From assembly GCA_011391275.1 (NCBI GenBank), contig JAABQW010000286.1:1-43003 (forward strand): a stretch of 43,003 bases of DNA. Direction: 5' to 3'. This document shows positions 34,320 through 42,947 of the stretch, piece by piece. The notes beneath the pieces are model-generated. The model ran no database searches and had not been told where the DNA came from. It worked only from the letters and a program-made list of their open reading frames with translations. This stretch comes from Betaproteobacteria bacterium (lineage in GTDB: Bacteria; Pseudomonadota; Gammaproteobacteria; Burkholderiales; Usitatibacteraceae). How positions within the stretch are numbered: position 1 is the first letter of the stretch; every line of letters starts with the position of its first letter. Both the position numbers and the translations under genes were made by a program.

Positions 34320-34769
34320 TCAGGTGCCCGGCCCGCCGGCGAGGCGCACGGCCGCCTCGAGGCGGCCCTCCCCGTGGCGGATGAGCTGGTAGGCGAGGTC
34401 GCGGATCGAGACGAGGCCGTGCACGCGCGGCCCGTCGATCACGAGGAGGTGCCGGTGGCGGTGCACGTACATGAGTGCGAGGGCGGCTTCGAGCGTGGTG
34501 CCCGGCGTGACGAAGCGCACCTCGCGCGTCATCACGAGGGACAGCGGCGTCCTGCGCGGGTCGAGCCCGGCGCGCACCACGCGGTTCAGGAGGTCCCGCT
34601 CCGTGAAGATGCCGCCGACCAGCTGGTCCTCGGTGCTCACGACCACGGCGCCGATCTCGCGCGCGGCCATGAGCTCGACGGCCTCCTCGACCATGGCCGA
34701 GGCCGGCACGGAGTAGAGCTGGTCCATTCCCCGGTCCTTCAGGGCCTCCATCACGCTGGCTACCGTCAT
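34320..34769 (-). CDS. Two-CBS-domain protein in the nqr operon
   Basis: 149 residues: two CBS domains (about 18-70, VPASAMVEEAVELMAAREIG and VVSTEDQLVGGIFTERDL; about 82-140, VTPGTTLEAALALMYVHRHR and HLLVIDGPRVHGLVSIRDLA). CBS pairs bind adenine nucleotides and sense energy state. No catalytic domain is present. Its place between nqrF and apbE suggests a link to Na+-NQR assembly or activity, but this is inference. GAGGAGAAGG precedes ATG 34769; the longer reading frame from 34823 overlaps nqrF and is unlikely. Confidence 0.8.
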   Translation of the reverse strand: MTVASVMEALKDRGMDQLYSVPASAMVEEAVELMAAREIGAVVVSTEDQLVGGIFTERDLLNRVVRAGLDPRRTPLSLVMTREVRFVTPGTTLEAALALMYVHRHRHLLVIDGPRVHGLVSIRDLAYQLIRHGEGRLEAAVRLAGGPGT

Positions 34770-34788
34770 CGCCCTTCTCCTCGCCGCC

Positions 34789-36015
34789 TCAGTTGCCGAA
34801 ATCGTCGAGCATGATGTTCTCACGCTCCACGCCGAGATCCAGCAGCATGTTGATCACCGCCTTGGTCATGGGGCCCGGCCCGCACATGTAGTACTCGATG
34901 TCCTCGGGGGCGGGATGGTCCTTCAGGTACCGCTCGTGGAGCACCTGGTGGATGAAGCCGGTGTAGCCCTTCCAGTTGTCCTCGGGCAGCGGCTCCGACA
35001 GCGCGAGGTGCCACTCGAAGTTGGGGTTCTGCCGCGCGATGGCGTCGAACTCGTCCTGGTAGAACGCCTCCTTGAGGCTGCGGGCGCCGTACCAGTAGGT
35101 GGCCTTGCGCGTCGTGTGCAGGCGATGGAACTGGTCGAAGATATGCGAGCGCATGGGCGCCATGCCCGCTCCGCCGCCCACGAAGCACATTTCCGCCTTC
35201 GTCTCGCGCGCGAAGAACTCGCCGAAGGGCCCGGAGACGGTGATCTCGTCGCCCTCCTTCAGGTTGAACACCCAGGAGCTCATGATGCCCGGCGGGATGT
35301 CCTCCCTGTAGCCCGGCGGGAAGGCGATGCGGATGGTGAAGAGGAGGATGCCCTTCTCCATCGGGTAGTTGGCCATCGAGTAGGCGCGCGTGATCGTCTC
35401 GCTGCAGCCGGACTTGAAGCGCCACAGGTCGAACTTGTCCCAGTCGGCCCGGAAGGGGTCCTCGATCGCGAAGTCGCGGAACGCGATCTGGTGCGCCGGG
35501 CACTCGAGCTGGACGTAGCCGCCGGCGCGGAAGGGCACCTCCTCGCCTTCGGGCAGGGCGAGCTTCAGCTCCTTGATGAAGGTGGCCACGTTGCGGTTGG
35601 AGATCACGCGGCACTTCCACTTCTTCACGCTGAAGACCTCGGGGGCGATCTCGATCCTCATGTCGCCCTTCACCTTCACCTGGCAGGCCAGCCGGCAGCC
35701 GCGCTTGGCCTCGCCGCGGGAGATGTACCCCGTCTCCGTGGGCAGCAGGTCGCCGCCGCCTTCCTTGACGATCACCTCGCAGACGCCGCAGGCGCCCTTC
35801 CCGCCGCAGGCGGAGGGGATGAAAATGCCGCTGTCGGCGAGCTTGTTGAGCAGCGTCCCGCCCGCAGGGACCCGGAGGGCCTTGTCGGGGTCCTCGTTGA
35901 TGGTGATGGTGACGTCGCCCGTGGCCACGAGCTTCGAGCGCGCCGCCATGAGGACGAAGACCAGCGCGAGCATGATCACGGTGAACATCGCGACGCCGAG
36001 GACGATTTCGGTCAT
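34789..36015 (-). CDS. nqrF: Na+-NQR subunit F
   Basis: 408 residues. An N-terminal membrane helix, a ferredoxin domain with [2Fe-2S] ligands Cys70, Cys76, Cys79 and Cys111 ([13 protein letters not shown]), the same positions as in Vibrio NqrF, then an FNR-like FAD domain (RAYSMANYP) and an NADH domain ([19 protein letters not shown]). It takes electrons from NADH and passes them into the Na+-pumping complex. Nine nt separate it from nqrE. Confidence 0.97.
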   Translation of the reverse strand: MTEIVLGVAMFTVIMLALVFVLMAARSKLVATGDVTITINEDPDKALRVPAGGTLLNKLADSGIFIPSACGGKGACGVCEVIVKEGGGDLLPTETGYISRGEAKRGCRLACQVKVKGDMRIEIAPEVFSVKKWKCRVISNRNVATFIKELKLALPEGEEVPFRAGGYVQLECPAHQIAFRDFAIEDPFRADWDKFDLWRFKSGCSETITRAYSMANYPMEKGILLFTIRIAFPPGYREDIPPGIMSSWVFNLKEGDEITVSGPFGEFFARETKAEMCFVGGGAGMAPMRSHIFDQFHRLHTTRKATYWYGARSLKEAFYQDEFDAIARQNPNFEWHLALSEPLPEDNWKGYTGFIHQVLHERYLKDHPAPEDIEYYMCGPGPMTKAVINMLLDLGVERENIMLDDFGN

Positions 36016-36024
36016 GGCGGCGCC

Positions 36025-36639
36025 CTAGAGCTGGATCCCGGAGAAGACCATGAACGCGACGGAGATGAGCCCCGCGGTCACGAAGGTGATGCCCAGGCCC
36101 CTCAGCCCGGCCGGCACGTTGGAGTAGGCGAGCTTCTCGCGCACCGCGGCCATGGCCACGATCGCGATGGCGAATCCCAGCCCGGAGCCGATCCCGAACA
36201 CGACGCTCTCCCCGAAGGCGTAGTCGCGCTCCTGCATGAAGAGCGACCCGCCCAGGATCACGCAGTTCACCGCGATGAGCGGCAGGAAGACGCCGAGGGT
36301 GTTGTACAGCGCGGGGGCGAACTTCTCCACCGCCATCTCCACGACCTGCACGGCCGCGGCGATCGTGCCGATGAAGAGGATGAAGGCGAGGAAGGTGAGG
36401 TCCACCTTGGCGAGGGCGGGCGAGAGCCAGCCGAGCGCCCCTTCCTTGAGGAGGTGGTTGAGGATCAGGTTGTTGAGCGGCACCGTGAGCGCCTGGACGA
36501 ACACCACGGCGACGCCCAGGCCGAAGGCCGTCTCCACCTTCTTCGAGCACGCCAGGAACGAGCACATGCCCAGGAAGAAGGCGAGCGCCATGTTCTCGAG
36601 GAAGATCGAGCGGATGACGATGTTGAGGTAGTGTTCCAT
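36025..36639 (-). CDS. nqrE: Na+-NQR subunit E
   Basis: 204 residues, six helices, starting [20 protein letters not shown] and containing [16 protein letters not shown]. The Cys in LACSKK, with that of NqrD, binds the membrane Fe centre. The ATG at 36639 is preferred over the preceding GTG (36642): homologues start MEHY, and this ATG shares its A with the nqrD stop (TGATG). Confidence 0.96.
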   Translation of the reverse strand: MEHYLNIVIRSIFLENMALAFFLGMCSFLACSKKVETAFGLGVAVVFVQALTVPLNNLILNHLLKEGALGWLSPALAKVDLTFLAFILFIGTIAAAVQVVEMAVEKFAPALYNTLGVFLPLIAVNCVILGGSLFMQERDYAFGESVVFGIGSGLGFAIAIVAMAAVREKLAYSNVPAGLRGLGITFVTAGLISVAFMVFSGIQL

Positions 36640-37262
36640 CACTCCTTGTCCTGCAGCTCGGGCTTCACGGTCTTCAGCAGCCAGATGAGCCCGGCGATGA
36701 TGAACAGGGCCGACGGCGCGAGCAGCATCATCCCGTTGGGCACGTACCAGCCGCCGTCCTTGGCGAGCGGCAGCACCACGAAGCCGAAGACCTTGCCCGC
36801 GCCCAGGAGCTCCCGGATGAAGCCGGTGAGCACGAGGACGAGCCCGTATCCCAGCCCGTTGCCGATGCCGTCCAGCGCCGAGGCGAGGGGCGGGTTCTGC
36901 ATCGCGTAACCCTCCGCGCGGCCCATCACGATGCAGTTGGTGATGATGAGGCCCACGAAGACCGAGAGCTCCAGGGACAGCTCGTAGAGCGTGGCCTTGA
37001 GGATCTGGTCGAAGACGATCACCAGCGAGGCGATGATGGACAGCTGCACGATGATGCGGATCGATCCGGGCGTGTGGTTGCGCACCAGGCTCACCGCCAC
37101 GTTGGCGAGCAAGGTCACCACCAGCACGCCCGCGGTCATCACGAGGGCCTTGTCGATGCGCGTGGTCACCGCGAGGGCCGAGCAGATGCCCAGCACCTGC
37201 ACGCCGATGGGGTTGTTGGCGAGGAGGGGGCCGAGGAGGGCCTCGCGGTTGTGCTTGTTCAT
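36639..37262 (-). CDS. nqrD: Na+-NQR subunit D
   Basis: 207 residues, six helices: [20 protein letters not shown] at the N-terminus, with the Fe-centre Cys in GICSALA, and [17 protein letters not shown] in the second half. Both cysteine motifs match NqrD. The start ATG at 37262 overlaps the nqrC stop by 4 nt. Confidence 0.96.
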   Translation of the reverse strand: MNKHNREALLGPLLANNPIGVQVLGICSALAVTTRIDKALVMTAGVLVVTLLANVAVSLVRNHTPGSIRIIVQLSIIASLVIVFDQILKATLYELSLELSVFVGLIITNCIVMGRAEGYAMQNPPLASALDGIGNGLGYGLVLVLTGFIRELLGAGKVFGFVVLPLAKDGGWYVPNGMMLLAPSALFIIAGLIWLLKTVKPELQDKE

Positions 37263-38050
37263 GCGAGTCCCTTCTCCCGGAAACGCTTCAGGAACTTCCC
37301 GTAGCCGTCGTCGGAGAGCCAGAACCTCGTGAGGCGCGTGATGGCGTTGCTGGTGATGGTGGCTCCCGACATGCCGTCGACGCGGAAGGGGTCCTTGTCC
37401 GGCGGGCCGGCCTGGCCCTTGATCACGACGATGGCCGGCAGCCCCGCGCTGTCGTAGGCGTGGCGCCCCTTCCAGAGGGCCTGCCAGGCCGGATTGCCGA
37501 TCTCGCCGCCCAGCCCCGGCGTTTCCTTCTGGTCGTAGTAGGTGAGGCCGCGCACCGTGATCCCGTCGCGGTCCAGGGCGAGGAAGCCGTAGACCGTCCC
37601 CCACATCCCCAGGCCCTCGATGGCGATCACGACCTGCTCCACCTGGCCGCCCTTCATCACGAAGTAGGCGACGCCGTACTTCGGCAGGCGCCCGATGCCG
37701 GCGTTGTTGGGCGGGGCCGCGCGGCTCGTCCCGGGGTCGCGGCGCGCGGCGCGCTGGTCATAGGCGCGCGCGTCCACCTTCCCCTCGGGCAGCAGCTCGC
37801 CCGTGGCGAGGTCCACGAGGCGCGCCTTGATGTCCTTCTCGAAGTACTTCTCCACCTCGCCGATCTCGACGTCCTGGCCGGGCTTCGCAAGGCCCGCGGC
37901 GATGAGCACGTTCTTTTCCATGTAGAGCCGCGCGCTGGCCTTCTGCCGCGGCTGCAGCGAAACCGCCGCCACCGACACCATGAGCGCACACACCACGCAC
38001 ACGGCCGTGGCGAAGAGGAACGTGTAGCGGGGCGACTCAAGCTTCGCCAT
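37259..38050 (-). CDS. nqrC: Na+-NQR subunit C
   Basis: 263 residues. An N-terminal helix ([20 protein letters not shown]) anchors a periplasmic FMN domain. The flavinylation motif is SGATITS with Thr231 as the FMN acceptor, the target of the ApbE encoded downstream. [15 protein letters not shown] and [15 protein letters not shown] are family signatures. The start overlaps the nqrB end by 14 nt. Confidence 0.96.
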   Translation of the reverse strand: MAKLESPRYTFLFATAVCVVCALMVSVAAVSLQPRQKASARLYMEKNVLIAAGLAKPGQDVEIGEVEKYFEKDIKARLVDLATGELLPEGKVDARAYDQRAARRDPGTSRAAPPNNAGIGRLPKYGVAYFVMKGGQVEQVVIAIEGLGMWGTVYGFLALDRDGITVRGLTYYDQKETPGLGGEIGNPAWQALWKGRHAYDSAGLPAIVVIKGQAGPPDKDPFRVDGMSGATITSNAITRLTRFWLSDDGYGKFLKRFREKGLA

Positions 38051-39278
38051 GTCCGCCTCCCCGGCGCTTGCGCCGGTCGATGTTCGCCTTCACGAAGAAG
38101 TAGTCGATGAGCGGGGCCATCACGTTCATGAAGAGGATCACGAGCATCATGGCCTCGGGGTAGGCGGGGTTCACCACCCGGATCAGCACCACCAGGGCGC
38201 CGATGAGGAAGCCGTAGATGAGCTTGCCCGTTTCCGCGAACGGGGAGGTCACCGGGTCGGTCGCCATGAACGCCACGCCGAAGGCCCAGCCGCCCAGCAC
38301 CATGTGCCACCAGAAGGGCACGGCGAACCAGGGGTTTGTGGCCGAGCCGATCGCGTTCAGCAGGATCGCCATGGCGGCGGTGCCGGCGACGCAGCCGACC
38401 ATCGTCCGCCAGGAGCCCACCCTGGTCACCACGAGGAAGATCGCGCCCAGGAGGCAGGCGAGCGCGGAGGTCTCGCCGAGGCTGCCCTTCTCCAGGCCGA
38501 TGAACGCGTTCCACCACGAAAGTCCCTGCTCGTCGAACGGCGTGGTCATCTGGCGCATCTGCCCGAGGAGCGTCGCGCCGGAGTAGCCGTCGATCGCCGC
38601 GGCCGGAGCCACCGCCGCCCAGACCTGGTCGCCGGAGATGTCGCCGGGATAGGCGAAGAAGACGAACGCGCGCGCGGCGAGGGCCGGATTGACGAAGTTC
38701 ATGCCCGTGCCGCCGAAGACTTCCTTCGCCACCACCACGCCGAAGCTGATGCCGAGCGCGGCCTCCCACAGGGGCAGCGTGGGCGGGCAGATGAGCGGGA
38801 ACAGCATGCCTGTCACGAAGAAACCCTCGTTCACCTCGTGCCGGCGCACGATGGCGAAGAGCACCTCCCAGGTGCCGCCCACGGCCATGGTGAGGATGTA
38901 GAGGGGCAGGAAGTAGAGCGAGCCGTGGAAGATGCAGGCGACCACGCTCTCGGGCGAGTAGCCCATGCCGGCGAAGCGCATCACGTCGTGCCGCCAGCCC
39001 TCCAGCGAGGCGATCTTCGCGGGGTCGATGCCGAGGTTCGCCTGCAGGCCCGTGTTGTACATCGCCATGAAGATGCACGGCATCAGGGCGATGACGACGA
39101 GCATCATCATGCGCTTCAGATCCAGCGCGTCGCGAACGTGCGTCGAGCCCTTCGTCACCGACGGGGGCGTGAGGGCGAAGGTGTCGGCCGCCTCGAACAG
39201 CGCGTGGAAGCGGTGCAGGGGCTTGCCCGGCCCGAACGGCCGGCCCGCCATCTCGAGGAGCCTCTCGAGGGCGCTCAC
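38037..39278 (-). CDS. nqrB: Na+-NQR subunit B
   Basis: 413 residues with about ten membrane helices. DGYSGATLLG carries Thr236, the same number as the FMN-bearing Thr of Vibrio NqrB. The start is GTG at 39278, one nt after the nqrA stop, with AAGGAAG upstream inside nqrA, so translation is coupled. It forms the Na+ channel and quinone site. Confidence 0.96.
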   Translation of the reverse strand: MSALERLLEMAGRPFGPGKPLHRFHALFEAADTFALTPPSVTKGSTHVRDALDLKRMMMLVVIALMPCIFMAMYNTGLQANLGIDPAKIASLEGWRHDVMRFAGMGYSPESVVACIFHGSLYFLPLYILTMAVGGTWEVLFAIVRRHEVNEGFFVTGMLFPLICPPTLPLWEAALGISFGVVVAKEVFGGTGMNFVNPALAARAFVFFAYPGDISGDQVWAAVAPAAAIDGYSGATLLGQMRQMTTPFDEQGLSWWNAFIGLEKGSLGETSALACLLGAIFLVVTRVGSWRTMVGCVAGTAAMAILLNAIGSATNPWFAVPFWWHMVLGGWAFGVAFMATDPVTSPFAETGKLIYGFLIGALVVLIRVVNPAYPEAMMLVILFMNVMAPLIDYFFVKANIDRRKRRGGGHGEA

Positions 39279-39279
39279 G

Positions 39280-40638
39280 TCACGCTTCCTTCTCGAGCCG
39301 GTGCAGCATGTCGCGAAGCAGCGGCGCGTAGTCGTTCTTGCCCGGGTCGGCGTAGGTGCACAGCGCGAGATCCTCCTCGTCGAGCTCCAGGGCGCCCAAC
39401 GCCTCGGCGCGCTCGATGTCGCGGGACAGCAGCGAGCGCAGGAGGTACGTGGCCATGATGTCCAGCGGCATCACCGCCTCATGGGTGCCCATGGGCACCA
39501 TCGCCCGGTGCGACCCGTTGGTCGTGGTGGTGAGGGCGAGCCGGCGGCCGCGCGCGATGGCGCCCAGCACCACGTTGGCCACGCTGAACTTGTCCGTCCC
39601 CGGCGCGATCCAGCCCAGCAGCTCGCGGCCGCGGCCTTCGGGCAGGGCACTCACCTGCTGGTGGTAGCGGCCGAGGAAGCCTTCGGCCTCGCCCATCGCC
39701 GTGCGGCCGTCCAGCACCGAGCCCGAGATCACGCGCTGCTCGCCGGCGGCGAGTTCCCCGGCGGCGAGTTCGTCGACCGAGGCCCCCAGGCGCGTGCGCA
39801 GGAGCCGCGGGCGGGTGATCGAGGGACCGGCGATCGAGATGACGCGCGAGACGTCCAGCTTGCCCGTGGCGAGCAGGTGCCCGATCGCGGCGACGTCCTG
39901 GGCGCCCACGTGCCAGACGCTGCGCCCGATGCCGGCCGGGTGGAGGAAATGGATGTGCGTGCCGGCGTTGCCGGCCGGGTGGGGCCCGGCGAATTCCTCG
40001 ATGGCGATGCGCTCGGCCCGCGGCACGCGAACGGCGGAGCCGGGCGTGCGGCAGACGTACACGGTGCCGGGCGTCAGGTCGCGCAGCGCGAGGACTCCGC
40101 GGGCGTAGTCGTCTTCCCGGCCAGCGAGCGCCATCTCGACCTGCGGCGCCAGCGGCCGCGTGTCCATGGCGGTCACGAAAATGGCGGAGGGCACGGCGCC
40201 GGGGGCCGGCACGCGGCTGAACGGACGGGAGCGGAACGCAGTCCACAGGCCCGACTCGAGCAGGAGGGCGCGCAGCCCATTGCCGTCGCCCTCGGCCGGC
40301 GGCGAGCCTTTCCAGCCCGCGAAGTCCACCTGGGCATGCGGGCCGTCGACCGTGGCGACCTCGATCACCAGCGAGACGAAGGCGCGCTTGTCGCCCCGGT
40401 TCAGTGCCGCCACGCGCCCCGCGGCGGGCGCGGTGTGGCGCACGCCGGGAACCTTCTTGTCCTCGAACACCGGCTGGCCCCGCAGCACGGTATCGCCGGG
40501 CTGGACGAGCATCGTGGGCTTGAGCCCCACGAAGTCGGCTCCCAGCAGCGCCACGCGCGACACGGCCCGGGCATCCTCGACCGTCTGGACCGGGGGGCCT
40601 GCGATGGGAAGATCCAACCCTCGTTTTATCGTGCGCAT
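39280..40638 (-). CDS. nqrA: Na+-NQR subunit A
   Basis: 452 residues starting MRTIKRGLDLPIAGPPVQTV, the usual NqrA N-terminus; the frame is open further upstream but those residues (PHHCPSQCGTRT) are not family-like. Later motifs: LKPTMLVQPGDTVLRGQPVF, HTAPAAGRVAALNRG and THIHFLHPAGIGRSVWHVGA. NqrA is the peripheral cytosolic subunit near the quinone site. A 15-bp tandem duplication encodes ELAAG twice. First gene of the operon nqrABCDEF-CBS-apbE-nqrM. Confidence 0.96.
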   Translation of the reverse strand: MRTIKRGLDLPIAGPPVQTVEDARAVSRVALLGADFVGLKPTMLVQPGDTVLRGQPVFEDKKVPGVRHTAPAAGRVAALNRGDKRAFVSLVIEVATVDGPHAQVDFAGWKGSPPAEGDGNGLRALLLESGLWTAFRSRPFSRVPAPGAVPSAIFVTAMDTRPLAPQVEMALAGREDDYARGVLALRDLTPGTVYVCRTPGSAVRVPRAERIAIEEFAGPHPAGNAGTHIHFLHPAGIGRSVWHVGAQDVAAIGHLLATGKLDVSRVISIAGPSITRPRLLRTRLGASVDELAAGELAAGEQRVISGSVLDGRTAMGEAEGFLGRYHQQVSALPEGRGRELLGWIAPGTDKFSVANVVLGAIARGRRLALTTTTNGSHRAMVPMGTHEAVMPLDIMATYLLRSLLSRDIERAEALGALELDEEDLALCTYADPGKNDYAPLLRDMLHRLEKEA

Positions 40639-40721
40639 CGTCCTGGTGCCGCATTGCGAAGGGCAATGGTGCGGTGGGGCTCCGTCCACCGGCAAGGGTA
40701 GGGGAGTGGGCCAAGGGCCAA

Positions 40722-40735
40722 TTGACGTGAATCAA
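40722..40735 (-). promoter_or_regulatory. FNR/ANR-like box upstream of nqrA
   Basis: The 14-mer TTGAT-TCAC-GTCAA on the minus strand differs from the FNR consensus TTGAT-N4-ATCAA at one position. A -10-like TACCCT lies at 40700-40695. With the box centred near -41.5 of the start site this implies (about 40687), it fits a class II FNR-activated promoter. It suggests oxygen- or redox-dependent control of the nqr operon. Confidence 0.55.
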
Positions 40736-40775
40736 CCGCGGGGACGGCTTTGTGCCCGGCGGCGGAGGGGGGAGT

Positions 40776-40930
40776 GGGGTCGGGTTGGCTGTTCTCGATT
40801 CACGATTCGGGGCGAGCGAGAGTGCGTACGCCGCGCTTCCACGGGGCGAGTCGACATAGGCGGGGACGACGATCCAGGAACCCCCGTGAGTCGCCCCGAA
40901 TCGTGAATCGAGAACAGCCAACCCGACCCC
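40776..40930 (+). repeat. 155-bp constant-core/variable-arm palindromic element, copy 1
   Basis: Perfect 40-bp inverted repeat (arms 40776-40815 and 40891-40930, 40/40 complementary, neither extending by one base) around a 75-nt core (40816-40890). The core begins GCGAGAGTGC and ends CCCCGTGAG. It is 61/75 identical to the core of copy 2 read on the opposite strand, while the arms of the two copies are unrelated apart from the innermost bases (GG-C-GA next to the core). No stop-free gene or terminator explains it. The DNA lies between nqrA and the cNMP-binding gene. The bases 40639-40775 and 40931-41168 around it hold no recognised gene. Confidence 0.9.
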
Positions 40931-41168
40931 GTACCCTCTTCGTTCACCAGGGTGCCAACGGGGCAGAGGGTCGATCCCTCGGCCGAGGACTCCTCTCCGG
41001 TGGCCACGGTGCCGGATGATCACGGTGGCGCAGCCAGGTCGAAGGAGCCTCGAGCGAGCGGCCCCCTGCCGATGCCTGTTACGGGAAAGAAAGCAGGGCG
41101 CATGAGGCACCCTTGGCCGAGACGACGGCCAGGCGCGGGATGGCACTGCGGTGAGCGGAGAAGGGATC

Positions 41169-41323
41169 GGGGGCGAGGTGGTGGTCCTGTTTCCAGGTTC
41201 CGGGCCGACTCACGGGGATTCCTGGATCGTAGCCCTGTCCTAAGTCGACCTGCTCCATGGAAGCGCGGCGAATGCACTCTCACTCGGCCCGGAACCTGGA
41301 AACAGGACCACCACCTCGCCCCC
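41169..41323 (-). repeat. 155-bp constant-core/variable-arm palindromic element, copy 2
   Basis: Same architecture as copy 1, inverted: arms 41169-41208 and 41284-41323 are perfectly complementary over 40 bp and end exactly there; the core is 41209-41283 (75 nt). Read on the minus strand the core starts GTGAGAGTGC and ends CCCCGTGAG, so it is framed by a direct GTGAG repeat. The 14 core differences from copy 1 are spread over all codon positions (3, 5 and 6 in the open frame), arguing against coding. The region 40931-41168 between the copies shows no gene. Confidence 0.9.
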
Positions 41324-41353
41324 ACCCCAGCGGGCGAAAAGCAGCACCGCCAC

Positions 41354-41836
41354 CTAGTACTTGGCCTGGTTCTTGTAGAGGTAGTGCATGAGCTCGGCGG
41401 ACTGCATGCTCATGCGCCGCTGCAGGCCGTGGGTGAAGCGCACGATGGCGCGCATGATGCGATAGGCGATCCACGGGTGCTTCTCGACGAGGCCCTCGAG
41501 GTCGCCGCGGTCGAGGCTCAGCACCTCGGTGATGCCGAGGGCGCGCAGCGCCGCGTAGCGCGGCGTGCCGTCGAGGAACGAGAGCTCGCCCACGAGGTCT
41601 CCGGCGGTCATCACGTGCAGGTTTTCCCACTGCCCGTCGGGGGCGTGCCGTGACACGGCGAGCGCCCCGTTCACGATGACGTGCATGTGGCTGTCGGGCT
41701 CGCCCTCGGGAGTGATCACCTGGCCGTCCTCCAGGCGGTGCAGGTGCATCAGGCCCGCCAGCACCTCGACGTCGCCCGCCGACATCTCCTTGGCGAGCAC
41801 GGACTTGGCGACCAGCTCCTTCACGCGCGGATCCAT
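41354..41836 (-). CDS. Cyclic-nucleotide-binding domain protein
   Basis: 160 residues. A single CRP-like cNMP-binding beta barrel: VLAGLMHLHRLEDGQVITPE, MHVIVNGALAVSRHAPDG, then the phosphate-binding cassette DLVGELSFLDGTPRYAALRA, followed by the C helix (IAYRIMRAIVRFTHGLQRRM). No DNA-binding domain follows, so it is not a transcription factor by itself; it may sense cAMP or c-di-GMP and act on a partner. Start ATG 41836. Its end is 31 nt from copy 2 of the palindromic element. Confidence 0.85.
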   Translation of the reverse strand: MDPRVKELVAKSVLAKEMSAGDVEVLAGLMHLHRLEDGQVITPEGEPDSHMHVIVNGALAVSRHAPDGQWENLHVMTAGDLVGELSFLDGTPRYAALRALGITEVLSLDRGDLEGLVEKHPWIAYRIMRAIVRFTHGLQRRMSMQSAELMHYLYKNQAKY

Positions 41837-41906
41837 GGCTTTCCCCCTGTTCTGTCCCCTCGACCCTCCATGCTACGGCCGGAGGGGCCACCCCGTTTGC
41901 GGCGCG

Positions 41907-42863
41907 TCAAGGCTCCGGCGCGAAGCGCACGACGACCTTGCCGCGATTGTGGCCCAGCGCCATCTCGCGCTGCAGCTCCGGCAACTCGTCGGGGCGGCCG
42001 ACGCGCGTCACCACCGACTGGAGCCGGCCGTCCGCGGCCATCGCCACGAGCGTCTCGAGATCCGCGAGGTTGGGGCGCTCCATGACCGGCATGCAGCGCT
42101 CCTTCGCGGTGAGCTTCATCCACCACGACCAGCAGTAGAGCGCGGCGTCGGGCAGCGAATGCACGAAGGCGCCGCCGGGAGCGAGCAGCCGGCGGCACTG
42201 CGGGAAGGTCGAGGTGCCGGAGGCGTCGAAGACGATGTCGAAGCGCTCCGCCAGCGCCTTCCAGTCCTCGCGGTTGTAGTCGATGGCGCGGTCGGGCTCG
42301 AGCCGCGCGAGGAATTCCTGCCCCGCGGTGCTCGCGACCGCCGTGACGTGCGCCCCGCAGGCCCGGGCGTATTGCACGGCGAACGATCCCACGCCGCCCG
42401 CCGCGCCCACGACGAGCACCCGCTGGCCCGCGGCGAGGTTCGCCTCGCGCAAGGCCTGCACGGCGGTGATGCCCGCGCCGGGAAGCGAAGCGCCGTCGGC
42501 GAACGAAAGCGATGGCGGCTTCGCCGTGGCCAGCGCCTCCGTCGCGCACACGCGCTCGGCCATTGCGGCGTTGCGCGAATCCAGCGGGTTCACGATGCCC
42601 ACCACCGCGTCGCCGGGCTTGAGGCGCGCGACCCCTTCACCGACCGACTCCACCACGCCCGCGTAGTCGTAGCCCACGCCGCGCGGCAGCCGCCAGGCCG
42701 TCATCACCTTGTACTGCCCGGCGCGCAGCTTCCAGTCGAGGGGGTTGAGCGCCGCCGCCACCACGCGGGTGACGATCTCGCCCTTGCCGGGCACGGGATC
42801 GGGGAGGTCGACCCATTCGAGCACTTCGGGCCCGCCATAACGGGCGAAAGTCCAGGCTTTCAT
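41907..42863 (-). CDS. Zinc-independent MDR-family quinone oxidoreductase-like enzyme
   Basis: 318 residues. MKAWTFARYGGPEVLEWVDL opens a GroES-like domain (ALNPLDWKLRAG), followed by a Rossmann NADPH site (VLVVGAAGGVGSFAVQYARA). The structural and catalytic Zn cysteines of alcohol dehydrogenases are absent, so it belongs to the quinone oxidoreductase-like MDR branch. Substrate unknown. AGGAAGGA about 5 nt before ATG 42863 supports this start rather than one at 42890. Confidence 0.85.
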   Translation of the reverse strand: MKAWTFARYGGPEVLEWVDLPDPVPGKGEIVTRVVAAALNPLDWKLRAGQYKVMTAWRLPRGVGYDYAGVVESVGEGVARLKPGDAVVGIVNPLDSRNAAMAERVCATEALATAKPPSLSFADGASLPGAGITAVQALREANLAAGQRVLVVGAAGGVGSFAVQYARACGAHVTAVASTAGQEFLARLEPDRAIDYNREDWKALAERFDIVFDASGTSTFPQCRRLLAPGGAFVHSLPDAALYCWSWWMKLTAKERCMPVMERPNLADLETLVAMAADGRLQSVVTRVGRPDELPELQREMALGHNRGKVVVRFAPEP

Positions 42864-42947
42864 CGGTGTCCTTCCTGCGGGCGGCGGCATCCTTGGCCGC
42901 GGTGAGCCGCGACATGATATGCCAGTGCGGGCCGCGGAGCGGGGCGA

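Noticed and set aside
36640-36642. GTG at 36642 as nqrE start
   Set aside because: Homologues start MEHY, which corresponds to the ATG at 36639 overlapping the nqrD stop.
39740-39780. ELAAGELAAG duplication in nqrA as a sign of damage
   Set aside because: The 15-bp tandem copy keeps the frame and the rest of NqrA is intact, so it is a small in-frame slippage product.
40776-41323. Elements read as intrinsic terminators, a CRISPR, an IS or a retron
   Set aside because: No T-tract follows the stems, there is no repeat-spacer series, no transposase or reverse transcriptase gene lies in the window, and arms are not conserved between copies as IS ends would be.
40750-41325. Short frames (about 90-101 codons) reading through the palindromic elements
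   Set aside because: They exist only because the 75-nt cores lack stops in one frame. Differences between cores are spread over all codon positions and no ribosome binding site or family match is seen.
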